Shown: piece by piece, positions 7,861-17,931 of the stretch
Numbering within the stretch: the first letter of the stretch is position 1
Layout of the letters: each line of letters begins with the position of its first letter
Source of the DNA: an uncultured Flavobacteriales bacterium
GTDB taxonomy: Bacteria > Bacteroidota > Bacteroidia > Palsa-965
Assembly (NCBI GenBank): GCA_903873905.1
Contig: CAIQQJ010000059.1
Span: forward strand, 1-64,000
Direction of reading: 5' to 3'
Length of the DNA stretch: 64,000 bases
Position numbers and translations under genes: made by a program
Notes under the pieces: generated by a model
Told to the model about the DNA's origin: nothing
Database searches by the model: none
Seen by the model: the letters and a program-made list of their open reading frames with translations, nothing else

Positions 7861-10281
7861 ATGAAAATACGATTACTACTCTCTGGAATTTTCTTCCTGA
7901 CTTCTTTTTGCGTAATCGCACAGGGCGGTTCTACACCATTAAGTGGTCATAATCCTGTTGCCACAACCTCCACTTTAAGATCTTCTGACCCCAATACTCC
8001 ACAGGATGGAAGTGCCACGCTTGGTGCAACCTATTCTTACAGTGCTTGCGGTCTGAATTATACAACGGCTAGCCAAAAACTTGGAATGCGTTTCCCTCTT
8101 CTTAATTCACCAAGTTCAGTTCAACCAGCAACATTTGCTATTGCTGGAATTCCTCCTTCAGCAGTTATTCAAAAAGCATTTGTCTGGTGTGACGCATCAG
8201 GAAATGGTGTTCCAATTTCCCTTAATGTTACTAATCCATTTGCAGTCTCAGCAGCATTCAACATGACCATGATTGGACAAGATCAGGATAAGTGTTGGGG
8301 GTACGTGGGAACGTTCACTTATCGTGCTGATGTCACTTCACTTGTTGTAGGAAATGGAAATTATACCATCAGTGGTTTTCCAACTAATCCACCAAATACA
8401 TTAAATGATGTGGATGGAGCAACCATGATTGTAATCTGGAGTGACCCAACACAAAGTTGGCAAGGTGATATCAATATTTGGGATGGTTGTTTGGTTATTA
8501 ATGGTGGAATTACAACTCAAACCATTACAGGATTTACCGCATGCGCTGGAACCGTAAGCAATGCAAGAGCATTTATGGCAGAGGGAGATTTGCAAGGACT
8601 TGCATCTCAAATGACTTTGAATGGAGTTTTCCCTATTACTTGTAATGAAGATTGGTGGAATTGGATTGACGTTCCAACTACCGTAACTCCTGGTCAAACT
8701 TCATCCGTATTTGGTAATAATTCAGGTGGAGATTGTTATAATTTTTGTGTGATGGGATTGTATTGGCAATCGAACTGTTCTACTTGTTGCGCATCGCCAT
8801 TTACACTTAACATGGATTCCATTCCAAGTCAATGTTCTGCCTCGAATGGAACGGCTACTGCAACACCCGTTGGTGGAATTGGACCATTCACGTATTCGTG
8901 GAATACAGTTCCTATTCAAACAACACAAACTGCAACTGGCCTTCCTCCTGGCGTATACATTTGTACCGTACAAAGTCAAGCAGGATGCACATTCATTGAT
9001 ACTGTTACAGTAATGGGAACAGGATCATTACCATTTACAAGTTCTTCAACCAATAATCTTTGTTTTGGTGACACCATCGGAACTGCCATTTTTAATCCGA
9101 CTGGAGGAACCGCACCTTATACCTACGTATGGTCCCCGAATGTCAGCACAACAAATAGTGCGATAAATCTTGCAGCAGGAGTTTATTCTGTGAATGCCAC
9201 TGACAATTTTGGTTGTCAGAATTCAGCAACATTCACAATTACTGAACCACCAAACGTACCGATCAATGCTTCAATAAATGGTATTTCACCAATATGCTGG
9301 GGTCATTCTACAACACTGACAGCAAGTGCTACAGGCGGTGCTCCACCTTATACTTATGCATGGATCACTCCCGCTGGAACAAATCCTGTTGTTACAGTAA
9401 GTCCTACTGTTACCACAACCTATTCCGTTGTTGTAGCTGATGCCTGTTTTACAATTCACGATACAGCAACATTTACAGTTGTTGTAAATCAACTTCCTAT
9501 AATTTCATTCACCGGTGATTTACTGAGTGGTTGTGCTCCAATTTGTGTTGATTTCACAGCACTTTCCAATCCTGGAGTTTCAAGTTGTCTATGGACTTTT
9601 GGAGATAATACTAGCTCAACACAAATTAGTCCATCACATTGTTTCTACAATTCAGGTCAATATTCAATTGGCCTTCATGTAACTGACATCAATGGTTGCA
9701 TTGATTCCACTAGCCTATTAAATTATATTTATGCCTACCCAAATCCGATTGCTGGATTTAATGTTATTTCTGAAAATCCTGCGACACTTTTAGAACCAAC
9801 TGTTATGGTTGATGATATCAGTACAGGTGGAGACACTTGTTATTGGGATTTTGGTGATGGAAATTTGTTGACTGTTATTGGATGCGGAGACGTTTCAAAT
9901 CAATATGCTGACACGGGTGCTTATCACATTATTGAAATTGTGGTAAACAATTTCGGTTGTTCAGATACCGTTGCCTATGATGTTTATATTATTCCATACA
10001 CAACCATTTTCGTTCCCAATACATTTACACCAAATGGAAACGGTAACAATGATGTGTTTCTATCTTTCGGAGAATATGTAGATGATTTCCATATGATGGT
10101 TTTCGACCGTTGGGGAAATTTAATTTTTGAGTCGTACGATCAAGATAAGGGCTGGGATGGGAAAGCGAATGGTGGAAAATATTTAGCTCAGGAAGACACC
10201 TATGTTTGGGTAATTACCTACACTGAACAACATAGTAAAGCCAAGCACAAAATAATTGGTCACGTGAATCTTATCAGGTAA
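7861..10281 (+). CDS. T9SS type B (CHU_C) surface protein with SprB-like and PKD repeats
   Basis: 806 residues. Signal peptide to about residue 21 (FCVIAQ). Residues about 40-300 form a Cys-containing beta domain shared with the next gene (PNTPQDGSATLG, YRADVTSLV, DGATMIVIWSD). Two SprB-like repeats follow (GGIGPFTYSWN, GGTAPYTYVWSP, each ending in a GVY..xDxxGC motif), one Ig-like unit, two PKD-like units (CLWTFGDN, CYWDFGDGN), and a C-terminal gliding-motility type domain (FVPNTFTPNGNGNNDVF then FDRWGNLIFE). CHU_C tails direct secretion through T9SS; SprB-like repeats occur in gliding adhesins. It is probably a cell-surface or released adhesin; the ligand is unknown. Confidence 0.9.
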   Translation: MKIRLLLSGIFFLTSFCVIAQGGSTPLSGHNPVATTSTLRSSDPNTPQDGSATLGATYSYSACGLNYTTASQKLGMRFPLLNSPSSVQPATFAIAGIPPSAVIQKAFVWCDASGNGVPISLNVTNPFAVSAAFNMTMIGQDQDKCWGYVGTFTYRADVTSLVVGNGNYTISGFPTNPPNTLNDVDGATMIVIWSDPTQSWQGDINIWDGCLVINGGITTQTITGFTACAGTVSNARAFMAEGDLQGLASQMTLNGVFPITCNEDWWNWIDVPTTVTPGQTSSVFGNNSGGDCYNFCVMGLYWQSNCSTCCASPFTLNMDSIPSQCSASNGTATATPVGGIGPFTYSWNTVPIQTTQTATGLPPGVYICTVQSQAGCTFIDTVTVMGTGSLPFTSSSTNNLCFGDTIGTAIFNPTGGTAPYTYVWSPNVSTTNSAINLAAGVYSVNATDNFGCQNSATFTITEPPNVPINASINGISPICWGHSTTLTASATGGAPPYTYAWITPAGTNPVVTVSPTVTTTYSVVVADACFTIHDTATFTVVVNQLPIISFTGDLLSGCAPICVDFTALSNPGVSSCLWTFGDNTSSTQISPSHCFYNSGQYSIGLHVTDINGCIDSTSLLNYIYAYPNPIAGFNVISENPATLLEPTVMVDDISTGGDTCYWDFGDGNLLTVIGCGDVSNQYADTGAYHIIEIVVNNFGCSDTVAYDVYIIPYTTIFVPNTFTPNGNGNNDVFLSFGEYVDDFHMMVFDRWGNLIFESYDQDKGWDGKANGGKYLAQEDTYVWVITYTEQHSKAKHKIIGHVNLIR

Positions 10282-10303
10282 ATTTCTTAAAAGATATCCA
10301 TTG

Positions 10304-10333
10304 AAGGTCAAGACATTGTTTTGACCTTTTTTT
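10304..10333 (+). terminator. intrinsic terminator after the 806-residue CHU_C gene
   Basis: AAGGTCAA at 10304-10311 pairs with TTGACCTT at 10321-10328, and is followed by a T run to 10333. Confidence 0.85.
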
Positions 10334-10451
10334 ACGTCTAGTGTTAGGATGATAAGATTCCAGAAAATTATTTGGATATCAAGGCAACTTACCCTAAATT
10401 GCGTATGGCTAACACTTAGAGAACCCTTTCACTACTTAATTATTGGACGAT

Positions 10452-13400
10452 ATGAGAAAACAATTACTCAATTCCATATTGTTCGCGTTGTTATTATTGC
10501 CGATTTTTTCAATCGGACAACAGCTACCGACGCGTTCAACTACTGATTGTCCAGGAGTACCTGGGGCATGCGGCTATACTGGTGACAGCACCAATGCCAT
10601 TGCACGAAGTGGACCACAAACTCCTCAAAATGGAAATGGTACACTTGGTGTTTGTTTCTCAATGACAAAATGCGGATTGGATTTTACATCTGCATCGCAA
10701 CGTCTTGGTCGTCGCGGTTCTTTGGCAGGAGTTCTTCAACCTGCTCCATTTGTTATTTCTGGAATTCCAGTTGGTGCCGTAATTGAAAAAGCATTTTTGT
10801 GGGCAGAAGGTTCTGGAAATGGTGCAGCACAAACAGCAACTGTGAACGGCCCTCTTGGACCAGGAAATTATCCAATGGCAGTCGTTGGTCAAGGTCCTGA
10901 CAAATGCTGGGGATATTCAGGTTCCTATACCTATCGCGCTGACGTTACTGCAGCTGTAAATGGAAATGGAACATATAACATTAGCGGAATTCTAACAAAC
11001 CCTCCAACTGCAGGAAATGATATGGATGGTGCGACACTTGTTGTAATCTGGAGTCAGGCCTCAATGGCTTGGCGCGGAACAATAATTCTTGCTGATGGAG
11101 CTTATGTAGTAAATGGAGGAACAGCAACATACAATATGCCATATCCTGCGGTTTGTGGCCCTACATCTGGTGCAAAGGCATTTTTCTGTGTTGGTGATAT
11201 TCAATTCAATCCAACTTCATGGTCTGCAAATGGAACAGCAGCTCCATTGTCTTGGAATTGGTGGGATTATAAACAGGTCAATACAACAGTGGCAGTTGCA
11301 CAGGCTAGTTCTGCATTCATTGTAAACACTGGCGGTGATTGTTTTAATTTATGCGTAGCAGGGATGTATTATAGAACAACTTGCATTTCATGTTCCCTCT
11401 GTACACTTGTGCTTACAGGTTCTACCAACCTTGTCTGTAATGGACAATGCACCGGAACAGCAACAGTGACTTCAACTGGAACTGCTCCCTTTACTTATGT
11501 ATGGTCGCCAATTGCTGCCAATACTACAACAGGCTTGACCAATACAGCTACGGGATTATGCGCAGGTGTATATACCTGCACGGCCACCGATGCTACAGGT
11601 TGTATTTCAACACAAACTGTTACAATTACTCAACCTACAGCACTGACAGCTACAACATCATCTGTGAATTCAACATGTGGAAATCCAAATGGAACTGCAA
11701 CAGTTGTTCCTTCTGGAGGTACTCCTAACTACACTGTACTTTGGACTCCATCGAATCAAACAACATTAACTGCGACCAATTTACTTGCCGGTCTTTATAC
11801 TGTTCTTGTAACCGACTTAAATGGTTGTACCTATACCACAACTGTTACAGTTAACAATACAGGCTCTCCAACATTAGCGGCTACTGCATTTACGAATGTA
11901 ATTTGCAATGGAGCTTGTAATGGAACGGCAACCGCAACAACATCGGGAGGAACTGCACCTTTCACTTATGCATGGTCTCCTGCTTCTGCAAATACAACAA
12001 CAGGAAATGCAAATACAGCAACAGGATTATGCCCTGGAGTTTATACTTGCACTGTTACAGATGCTAATTTATGTACTGCCACTACCTCTTTTACTATTAC
12101 AGAACCACTTGCTCTTTCAATTGTTCCTTCTCAAGTGGATGTTCTTTGCAATGGTGTTTGTAGTGCAACAGCCACTGTCGCCGTTTCTGGGGGAACTTTG
12201 GGTTACTCTTATTTGTGGACACCAACTGGCCAAACAACTGCAACCGCCACAGCACTTTGTGTAGGCAACTACTCCTGCCTAGTTACTGATGCCAATGGTT
12301 GTACTTTAACACAAACCTTCACTATTACAGAACCTCCATTACTAACTCTTACATCAGCAGGATTTAACGTTTCCTGTTTTGGAGTTTGCGATGGGCAAAT
12401 CGTGGTTATTCCTGCGGGAGGAACACCTACATATAATTTTTCTTGGAGTACAGGATGCACAACAGCAAGTTGTAATAATATTTGTGCAGGTACTTATATT
12501 GTAACTGTAACTGACCTAAATGGATGCGTTGCAACATCTACTGCGACTGTTACTCAACCAACAGCTGTTGTTGTCACAGCTACTTCAGTGGATGCTCACT
12601 GCGGATTACCCGATGGGTCTACAACCAGCATTTTCAGTGGAGGAACAGGAACCTTAACGCCAGTTTGGTATAACCCAATGACACCAGGGGTAGGCTTAAC
12701 TAACGTTATTGCAGGAAATTATTTTGTGGTTGTGACAGACGCAAGTGGTTGTGATGATACTGCAAATGTTATTATCAATAATATAGCTGGAGTTACTGCA
12801 ACTGCTGGTATCATAACACCTGTTTCTTGTTTTGGTGGAAATAATGGTGCGGCCGCAGTTAACGTTACTGGAGGAACTGGAATAATTACTTACGCGTGGA
12901 ATTGTTCTGCGAGTATTACAAATTCCGCAACCAATCTTGTTGCTGGTCCATGTAGTGTTATAGTTACTGATTCTGCAGGTTGCACTTCAACAGTTAGCGT
13001 CACGATCACTCAACCAACACAGCTTACGGTAAATGCAACAGCTGTTCCACCTGCAATTTGCGTCGGACAAACCTCTACAATCACAGCTATTGGAGCAGGT
13101 GGTACACCAGCATATAATTATGGATGGACACCAGGACCAATGTTAGGTTCTTCGCAAACTGTTTCGCCAGCAGCAACTCAAGTTTATACTGTTATTATTA
13201 CCGATGCAAATCTTTGTGTTGATAGTACAACGGTAACCGTTAATGTGAATACCAACCCAATTGCAATTCTATCAGGAGATTTACTTTCTGGTTGTGCTCC
13301 ACATTGCGTTAACTTCTCTGATCTTTCCACCATTCTTTCAGGAACTATTACACAATGGTCATGGGATTTTGGAGATGGTTCACCATTATCCTCCACTCAA

Positions 13401-14051
13401 AACCCAACACATTGTTATCCGATTTCGGGAACTTATTCCGTTACGCTTACAGTAACTACTTCCATTGGTTGCTCGGCAACGATAATTATGCCTAATTACA
13501 TTCAAGTCTTTGCAATTCCTGTTGCTGAATTCTCAGCGAGCCCACAACCAACAACAGAATTGAATCCAGTAATTTCATTCACGGATTTGTCATCACTTGC
13601 AAATTCTTGGAACTGGGGCTTTGGAGATATTCTAAATGGAGGATCAACTTTGCAAAATCCTTCATTCGATTATGGTGGACCTGGATGTTTTGATGTTGTA
13701 CTTACGGTTACTTCAATAAACGGTTGTGTAGATTCCACCATGCATCAGATTTGCATTGACCCAGATGTAACATTATTTGTTCCGAATGCATTCACTCCGA
13801 ATGGAGATGGTTCAAATGATTTATTCTATCCACAAGGAGTTGGTTTGGATCGCGATCATTTTGAAATGTGGATTTTCGACCGTTGGGGAAATATGATTTA
13901 CTACACAGATGATATCACAAAAGGTTGGAATGGTGCAGTACAAGGGCACGAAGATCTTTGTCAACAGGACACCTATGTTTGGAAAATTAAAGCCAGAGAT
14001 TTGATGGGTGGAAAACATAATATCATCGGGCACGTTTCGTTAATTCGATAA
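10452..14051 (+). CDS. giant T9SS type B (CHU_C) adhesin with about seven SprB-like repeats
   Basis: 1199 residues from the ATG at 10452; an in-frame TTG three codons upstream is less likely because MRKQLLNSILFALLLLP gives a normal signal peptide. The N-terminal domain (to about 310) is paralogous to that of the preceding gene. Then come about seven Thr/Cys-rich SprB-like repeats of 75-85 residues (pattern C.G.C.GTATV..GGTAPFTYxWSP..GVYTCTVTDANGC), one Ig-like unit, two PKD units (WSWDFGDGS, WNWGFGDI) and a CHU_C tail (FVPNAFTPNGDGSNDLF, FDRWGNMIYY). It was evidently made by duplication and repeat expansion. Likely exported by T9SS and displayed on the surface; binding target unknown. Confidence 0.9.
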   Translation: MRKQLLNSILFALLLLPIFSIGQQLPTRSTTDCPGVPGACGYTGDSTNAIARSGPQTPQNGNGTLGVCFSMTKCGLDFTSASQRLGRRGSLAGVLQPAPFVISGIPVGAVIEKAFLWAEGSGNGAAQTATVNGPLGPGNYPMAVVGQGPDKCWGYSGSYTYRADVTAAVNGNGTYNISGILTNPPTAGNDMDGATLVVIWSQASMAWRGTIILADGAYVVNGGTATYNMPYPAVCGPTSGAKAFFCVGDIQFNPTSWSANGTAAPLSWNWWDYKQVNTTVAVAQASSAFIVNTGGDCFNLCVAGMYYRTTCISCSLCTLVLTGSTNLVCNGQCTGTATVTSTGTAPFTYVWSPIAANTTTGLTNTATGLCAGVYTCTATDATGCISTQTVTITQPTALTATTSSVNSTCGNPNGTATVVPSGGTPNYTVLWTPSNQTTLTATNLLAGLYTVLVTDLNGCTYTTTVTVNNTGSPTLAATAFTNVICNGACNGTATATTSGGTAPFTYAWSPASANTTTGNANTATGLCPGVYTCTVTDANLCTATTSFTITEPLALSIVPSQVDVLCNGVCSATATVAVSGGTLGYSYLWTPTGQTTATATALCVGNYSCLVTDANGCTLTQTFTITEPPLLTLTSAGFNVSCFGVCDGQIVVIPAGGTPTYNFSWSTGCTTASCNNICAGTYIVTVTDLNGCVATSTATVTQPTAVVVTATSVDAHCGLPDGSTTSIFSGGTGTLTPVWYNPMTPGVGLTNVIAGNYFVVVTDASGCDDTANVIINNIAGVTATAGIITPVSCFGGNNGAAAVNVTGGTGIITYAWNCSASITNSATNLVAGPCSVIVTDSAGCTSTVSVTITQPTQLTVNATAVPPAICVGQTSTITAIGAGGTPAYNYGWTPGPMLGSSQTVSPAATQVYTVIITDANLCVDSTTVTVNVNTNPIAILSGDLLSGCAPHCVNFSDLSTILSGTITQWSWDFGDGSPLSSTQNPTHCYPISGTYSVTLTVTTSIGCSATIIMPNYIQVFAIPVAEFSASPQPTTELNPVISFTDLSSLANSWNWGFGDILNGGSTLQNPSFDYGGPGCFDVVLTVTSINGCVDSTMHQICIDPDVTLFVPNAFTPNGDGSNDLFYPQGVGLDRDHFEMWIFDRWGNMIYYTDDITKGWNGAVQGHEDLCQQDTYVWKIKARDLMGGKHNIIGHVSLIR

Positions 14052-14066
14052 AATAATTTTTATTTC

Positions 14067-14106
14067 AAATCGGTCATCGACATACAGTTGATGACCGATT
14101 TTTTTT
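14067..14106 (+). terminator. strong intrinsic terminator after the 1199-residue adhesin
   Basis: AATCGGTCATC at 14068-14078 pairs perfectly with GATGACCGATT at 14090-14100, followed by eight T. Confidence 0.93.
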
Positions 14107-14239
14107 GGAAACGGTTGAAAAGGATTATTGTGAGCAATCGATTCAAATGATCACCTTAACATGAGCCTCATCTATCCTTATAATAATTCAGACCTTTGTA
14201 TGAATGCAGCGAAAACTCACATTGATACAATAAATTTTT

Positions 14240-14734
14240 ATGCGACGAATTGCATTACTTTCTGATACCCATTCTTACATCGATCCGCGTATTCTTGAAT
14301 ACTGCAAACCTTGCGATGAAATTTGGCACGCAGGTGATATCGGAAATATTAAAGTTGCCGATACTCTTGAAAAAGCTAAAACATTCCGCGCTGTTTATGG
14401 AAACATTGACGGACAAGAAATTCGAATTCGATATCCAGCAACCTTACGATTCAATTGTGAAGAAGTTGATGTGATGATGACGCATATTGGAGGACGACCA
14501 GAACATTACGTGTCGGAAGTAAAAGAAGTAATGAAACTAAATCCACCGAAAATTTTTATTTGTGGACATTCGCATATTCTATTGGTGAAATTCGAAAAGA
14601 AAAATAATTGTTTGCATATGAATCCCGGAGCGGCGGGGATTTCTGGATTTCATCAAATGAGAACGATGTTGCGATTTACCATTGATGGAAAAGATATTCG
14701 CGATTTAGAAGTGATTGAGTTGGGGAAGAAATAG
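14240..14734 (+). CDS. metallophosphoesterase of the YfcE/MJ0936 family
   Basis: 164 residues, normal for the family. The metal-binding motifs are present: LLSDTHSYID near the N-terminus (D8, H10), HAGDIG near 51-56, YGNID near 74-78 (GNxD), and CGHSH near 112-116 with MNPGAAG following. Members hydrolyse phosphodiesters such as cyclic nucleotides in vitro; the natural substrate here cannot be told. Cytoplasmic, monocistronic, preceded by the terminator of the adhesin gene. Confidence 0.9.
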   Translation: MRRIALLSDTHSYIDPRILEYCKPCDEIWHAGDIGNIKVADTLEKAKTFRAVYGNIDGQEIRIRYPATLRFNCEEVDVMMTHIGGRPEHYVSEVKEVMKLNPPKIFICGHSHILLVKFEKKNNCLHMNPGAAGISGFHQMRTMLRFTIDGKDIRDLEVIELGKK

Positions 14735-14740
14735 TTGGGA

Positions 14741-14788
14741 ATAGTTGGAAAGTTGAAAGGTTGAAAAGTTGGAAGGTTGGAAGGTTGG
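14741..14788. repeat. octad tandem array after the phosphoesterase gene
   Basis: Six contiguous 8-bp units in exact register: ATAGTTGG, AAAGTTGA, AAGGTTGA, AAAGTTGG, AAGGTTGG, AAGGTTGG. The reverse complement of this motif (TTTCAACC) recurs at 29549-29580. Confidence 0.85.
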
Positions 14789-14853
14789 TTTTTTCTGAAA
14801 TCTTTTATGGTTATGTGGTGTTCATTTTTGTGCGAGGATTTGTGCGTTTTTAT

Positions 14854-14980
14854 TTGCGTGAAGGATAGTAGTGCCACATAGTGGTCCCTTTGGGAGAAAG
14901 CCCATCCACCCAACAGAATTGTTGGGGTTGGGAAGGACTTGCAACGAATAGCCTGACATGAGGCACGAGGGACACGCCCG
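14854..14980 (-). repeat. dispersed GGGCGTG/CTCACGC element, copy in minus orientation
   Basis: Read on the minus strand it begins CGGGCGTGTCCCTCG, contains GCAAGTCCTT, the hairpin CCCAACAATTCTGTTGGG and a GGGCTTT phrase, and ends CTTCACGCAAATA. It lies between convergent genes. One inner part resembles the decayed copy at 59519-59626 (GACCACTATG.GGCACTAC). Confidence 0.8.
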
Positions 14981-15014
14981 GAAAAAATTTAAACGACAGT
15001 AAGAAATCTGAAAA

Positions 15015-15446
15015 TTATCTTAATCGATCGGCTGCTTTTACTAGATCTTCATCTTTTTTAATGAAGTAAGCGGCAAATGCAAATAACACGATGTTGACAG
15101 GGAATAAATAGGCGCCATTTCCAACTTGCAAATTATCTCGAATCATTCCGTGAATGAAAAACTGTGGAAACACAATTGCATTAACTGAAATCAATAAGGA
15201 TAAAATCAAACCAATTCTGCATAAAACTATTTGTCGAGGACGATTTTTATAATTAAAAATTGTGAAAAGAGCAAGCAGTGAAATGCAAGCAGTTGGAATT
15301 AATAGAAGTGGAATGAACAAAAGTTTGCCTGATAATTGTCCGTCGATGTTTGATGTAACTTTAATTTCATAAATCGGCATGAATAGCAAGAGGATAAATA
15401 CCAGGACAATAAGTGCAAGAAAAATCGATTGTTTACGCTGTATCAT
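15015..15446 (-). CDS. DUF4293 family four-helix membrane protein
   Basis: 143 residues with four predicted membrane helices (about 7-25, 43-65, 75-97, 112-130) and the family start MIQRKQSIFLAL. DUF4293 is found almost only in Bacteroidota; its function is unknown. It is divergent from rho, with 290 bases between them, an arrangement I believe is frequent in the phylum. Confidence 0.88.
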   Translation of the reverse strand: MIQRKQSIFLALIVLVFILLLFMPIYEIKVTSNIDGQLSGKLLFIPLLLIPTACISLLALFTIFNYKNRPRQIVLCRIGLILSLLISVNAIVFPQFFIHGMIRDNLQVGNGAYLFPVNIVLFAFAAYFIKKDEDLVKAADRLR

Positions 15447-15568
15447 AGCAAATATGTTTTGTGCTACAAATTAACGCATTCTTAAGCTTACCTAAAACCC
15501 TAAAAAAAGACCAAAATTGTTTTGGATCGGAATAATCTTCGTATAATTGCAGTACAGAATTCGTGTGA

Positions 15569-15587
15569 GAAAACCATGTTGGTTTTC
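15569..15587 (+). promoter_or_regulatory. hairpin in the rho leader
   Basis: GAAAACC at 15569-15575 pairs with GGTTTTC at 15581-15587. It lies 150 bases before the rho start. A weak promoter candidate (TTTG 15521-15524, TATAATTG 15542-15549) would give a leader of about 180 bases. Rho is often autoregulated through its leader; that this hairpin matters is inference. Confidence 0.3.
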
Positions 15588-15736
15588 ATTTCCCAAAAAA
15601 AGTATCTTAAAATAATCATGCATAACTAATTCATTTTCCAGACGTGGCATTTGCCTATTCCCTCCTGTACGCCTCGCTTAAATTCCATCCAACAAAAAAA
15701 TAAACCATATCATTTTATCAATTTACATATCAACAC

Positions 15737-17803
15737 ATGTACGACATAATTGACCTGAACAGCAAACTGGTAGGCGAACTTCGTGAAATTGCACGTGAGC
15801 TCAGCGTTCCAAAATTTGAAAGCTTAAAAAAACAAGAACTCGTTTACAAAATTCTAGATCAACAGGCTATGAGTGGAGCGAAAAATTCAACAAAAGAGTC
15901 AGGCGATGAAAAGCCTAAAAGAGGTCGCAAACCGAAAGTAGAAAATGTGGCGGAAGAAAATCCTGCTCTTTTTAAAGAAGAAATCAAAGTGGATTCCAGA
16001 TTTGTTTCATTGGAAGATAAAACTGAAGTTCCTTCCGACAATACAAAACCTGCCGATACCAATTTGAATGTCACAAGCAATGAAGTTCCAAAACCCAATC
16101 CGCACCCGGTAAATCGCCCACATGCGAAACCAAATTTTCCACAGCAAAAGCCTTTTCAAAAACAGAATCCTTATAATAAAAATACCCCTCCTCCACCTGC
16201 TGCTCCTGCGTACAATCAACCTCCGGCATTCATTCAGGCGCAAATGGGAAAAGATAATTTTCAGAAACCAACAGATCAGCAAAACGAAACTCCTAAAAAT
16301 ACTAGCAACAAACCTACAGGTGAAATAAACACACCACAGCAAAATCCAAATCAAAACCAAAACCAAAATCAGAATCAAAATATAAATCCAAATCAAAACC
16401 CAAATCAGAATCAAAATATAAATCAAAACCAAAATCAGAATCCAAATCAGAATATAAATCCAAATCAAAACCAAAATCAGAATCAGAATCAGAATATAAA
16501 TCCAAATCAGAATCCAAATCAGAATATAAATCCAAATCAGAATCCGCGTCCCCCATTCAATCAGCAACAACAGAATAATCCTCAACAACGTCAACAATTT
16601 CCACAACAACAAAATACACCTGGCGATTTTAACCGTCAGCCTTTCCAACAAAGCAAACCAGTTGAAGAAATGTACAATTTCGACAACATTGTAGTTGCTG
16701 AAGGAGTTTTGGAAATTATGCCTGATGGATATGGTTTTCTTCGCTCATCGGATTACAATTATTTGAATTCGCCAGACGACGTTTACGTTTCACAATCACA
16801 AATAAAACTTTTTGGATTAAAAACTGGTGATACTGTTAAAGGTGCGATCCGTCCTCCTAAAGAAGGAGAAAAATATTTCCCATTAGTAAAAGTTGACAAA
16901 ATTTCCGGACGTGATCCTGCATTCGTTCGCGATCGTGTTCCGTTTGATTTCTTGACTCCACTTTTCCCGAAAGAGAAATTCAATCTTTGCGGAACAGGAA
17001 AATCAAAAACAAATATGTCGATGCGAATCATTGACATGTTTACTCCAATCGGAAAAGGTCAGCGTGGATTAATTGTCGCACAACCTAAAACCGGTAAGAC
17101 AATTTTGTTGAAGGAAGTTGCCAATGCAATCGCAGATAACCATCCTGAAGCATATTTGATGATTCTTCTTATTGATGAACGTCCAGAGGAGGTTACAGAT
17201 ATGGCGAGAAGTGTCCGTGCTGAAGTTATCGCTTCCACATTTGATGAACCTGCTGATCGTCACGTAAAAATTGCCAACATTGTTTTGGAAAAAGCGAAAC
17301 GTATGGTAGAGTGCGGACATGACGTTGTTATTCTTCTTGATTCCATTACACGACTTGCACGTGCCTACAATACTGTTCAACCAGCTTCAGGAAAAGTTCT
17401 TTCCGGTGGTGTGGAAGCAAATGCATTACAGAAACCAAAACGTTTCTTCGGTGCTGCGCGAAAAATTGAAGGTGGTGGTTCATTGACAATTATCGCAACT
17501 GCCTTAATTGATACCGGTTCGAAAATGGATGAAGTAATTTTCGAGGAATTCAAAGGAACAGGAAACATGGAATTGCAACTCGATCGCAAACTTTCCAATA
17601 AACGAGTATTCCCTGCTATTGATCTTGTTGCATCTTCAACACGGCGTGATGATTTATTGTTGGATAAAGAAGCACAACAACGCATTTGGATTTTGCGTAA
17701 TCACCTTGCCGATATGAATCCACAAGAAGCGATGGATTTCCTGAAATCACAAATGAAAAACACACAATCGAACGAAGAGTTTTTGATTTCGATGAATGGG
17801 TAA
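15737..17803 (+). CDS. rho: transcription termination factor Rho with an Asn/Gln-rich disordered insert
   Basis: 688 residues, against about 420 for E. coli Rho. The Rho N-terminal fold is at 1-45. Residues about 50-310 are disordered: first acidic/basic, then Pro/Asn/Gln, with about 70 residues of almost pure Asn, Gln, Pro and Ile (about 200-271) built on NPNQNQ-type units. The cold-shock-like RNA-binding domain follows ([15 protein letters not shown], about 315-385), then the ATPase: Walker A PKTGKT near 450, Walker [11 protein letters not shown] near 477, and the Q-loop/SGGVEANAL region near 556. The core is intact, so it should be an active hexameric RNA helicase. Comparable Rho inserts in Bacteroides form condensates. 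Confidence 0.96.
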   Translation: MYDIIDLNSKLVGELREIARELSVPKFESLKKQELVYKILDQQAMSGAKNSTKESGDEKPKRGRKPKVENVAEENPALFKEEIKVDSRFVSLEDKTEVPSDNTKPADTNLNVTSNEVPKPNPHPVNRPHAKPNFPQQKPFQKQNPYNKNTPPPPAAPAYNQPPAFIQAQMGKDNFQKPTDQQNETPKNTSNKPTGEINTPQQNPNQNQNQNQNQNINPNQNPNQNQNINQNQNQNPNQNINPNQNQNQNQNQNINPNQNPNQNINPNQNPRPPFNQQQQNNPQQRQQFPQQQNTPGDFNRQPFQQSKPVEEMYNFDNIVVAEGVLEIMPDGYGFLRSSDYNYLNSPDDVYVSQSQIKLFGLKTGDTVKGAIRPPKEGEKYFPLVKVDKISGRDPAFVRDRVPFDFLTPLFPKEKFNLCGTGKSKTNMSMRIIDMFTPIGKGQRGLIVAQPKTGKTILLKEVANAIADNHPEAYLMILLIDERPEEVTDMARSVRAEVIASTFDEPADRHVKIANIVLEKAKRMVECGHDVVILLDSITRLARAYNTVQPASGKVLSGGVEANALQKPKRFFGAARKIEGGGSLTIIATALIDTGSKMDEVIFEEFKGTGNMELQLDRKLSNKRVFPAIDLVASSTRRDDLLLDKEAQQRIWILRNHLADMNPQEAMDFLKSQMKNTQSNEEFLISMNG

Positions 17804-17807
17804 AAAA

Positions 17808-17891
17808 GGGACGAGGGACATGGGACATGGGACATGGGACATGGGACATGGGACGAGGGACATGTGACAAGTGACATGTGACATGTGACAA
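17808..17891. repeat. 12-unit heptad array after rho
   Basis: Twelve consecutive 7-bp units without a slip: GGGACGA, five GGGACAT, GGGACGA, GGGACAT, then GTGACAA, GTGACAT, GTGACAT, GTGACAA. It starts 5 bases after the rho stop. The unit changes from GGGACAT to GTGACAA in mid-array while keeping phase. The clearest example of the heptad class in the window. Confidence 0.95.
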
Positions 17892-17931
17892 GAAAAAAAA
17901 TGATTGTTTCAGTAAACTGTTTGAATTATAA

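Noticed and set aside
16007-16651. Long minus-strand frame rich in Ile, Leu and Trp
   Set aside because: It is the antisense reading of the Asn/Gln-rich repeats of rho; no start context, no family, wrong composition.
17808-17891. CRISPR-like array
   Set aside because: Units are 7 bp and contiguous, without spacers; no cas genes nearby.
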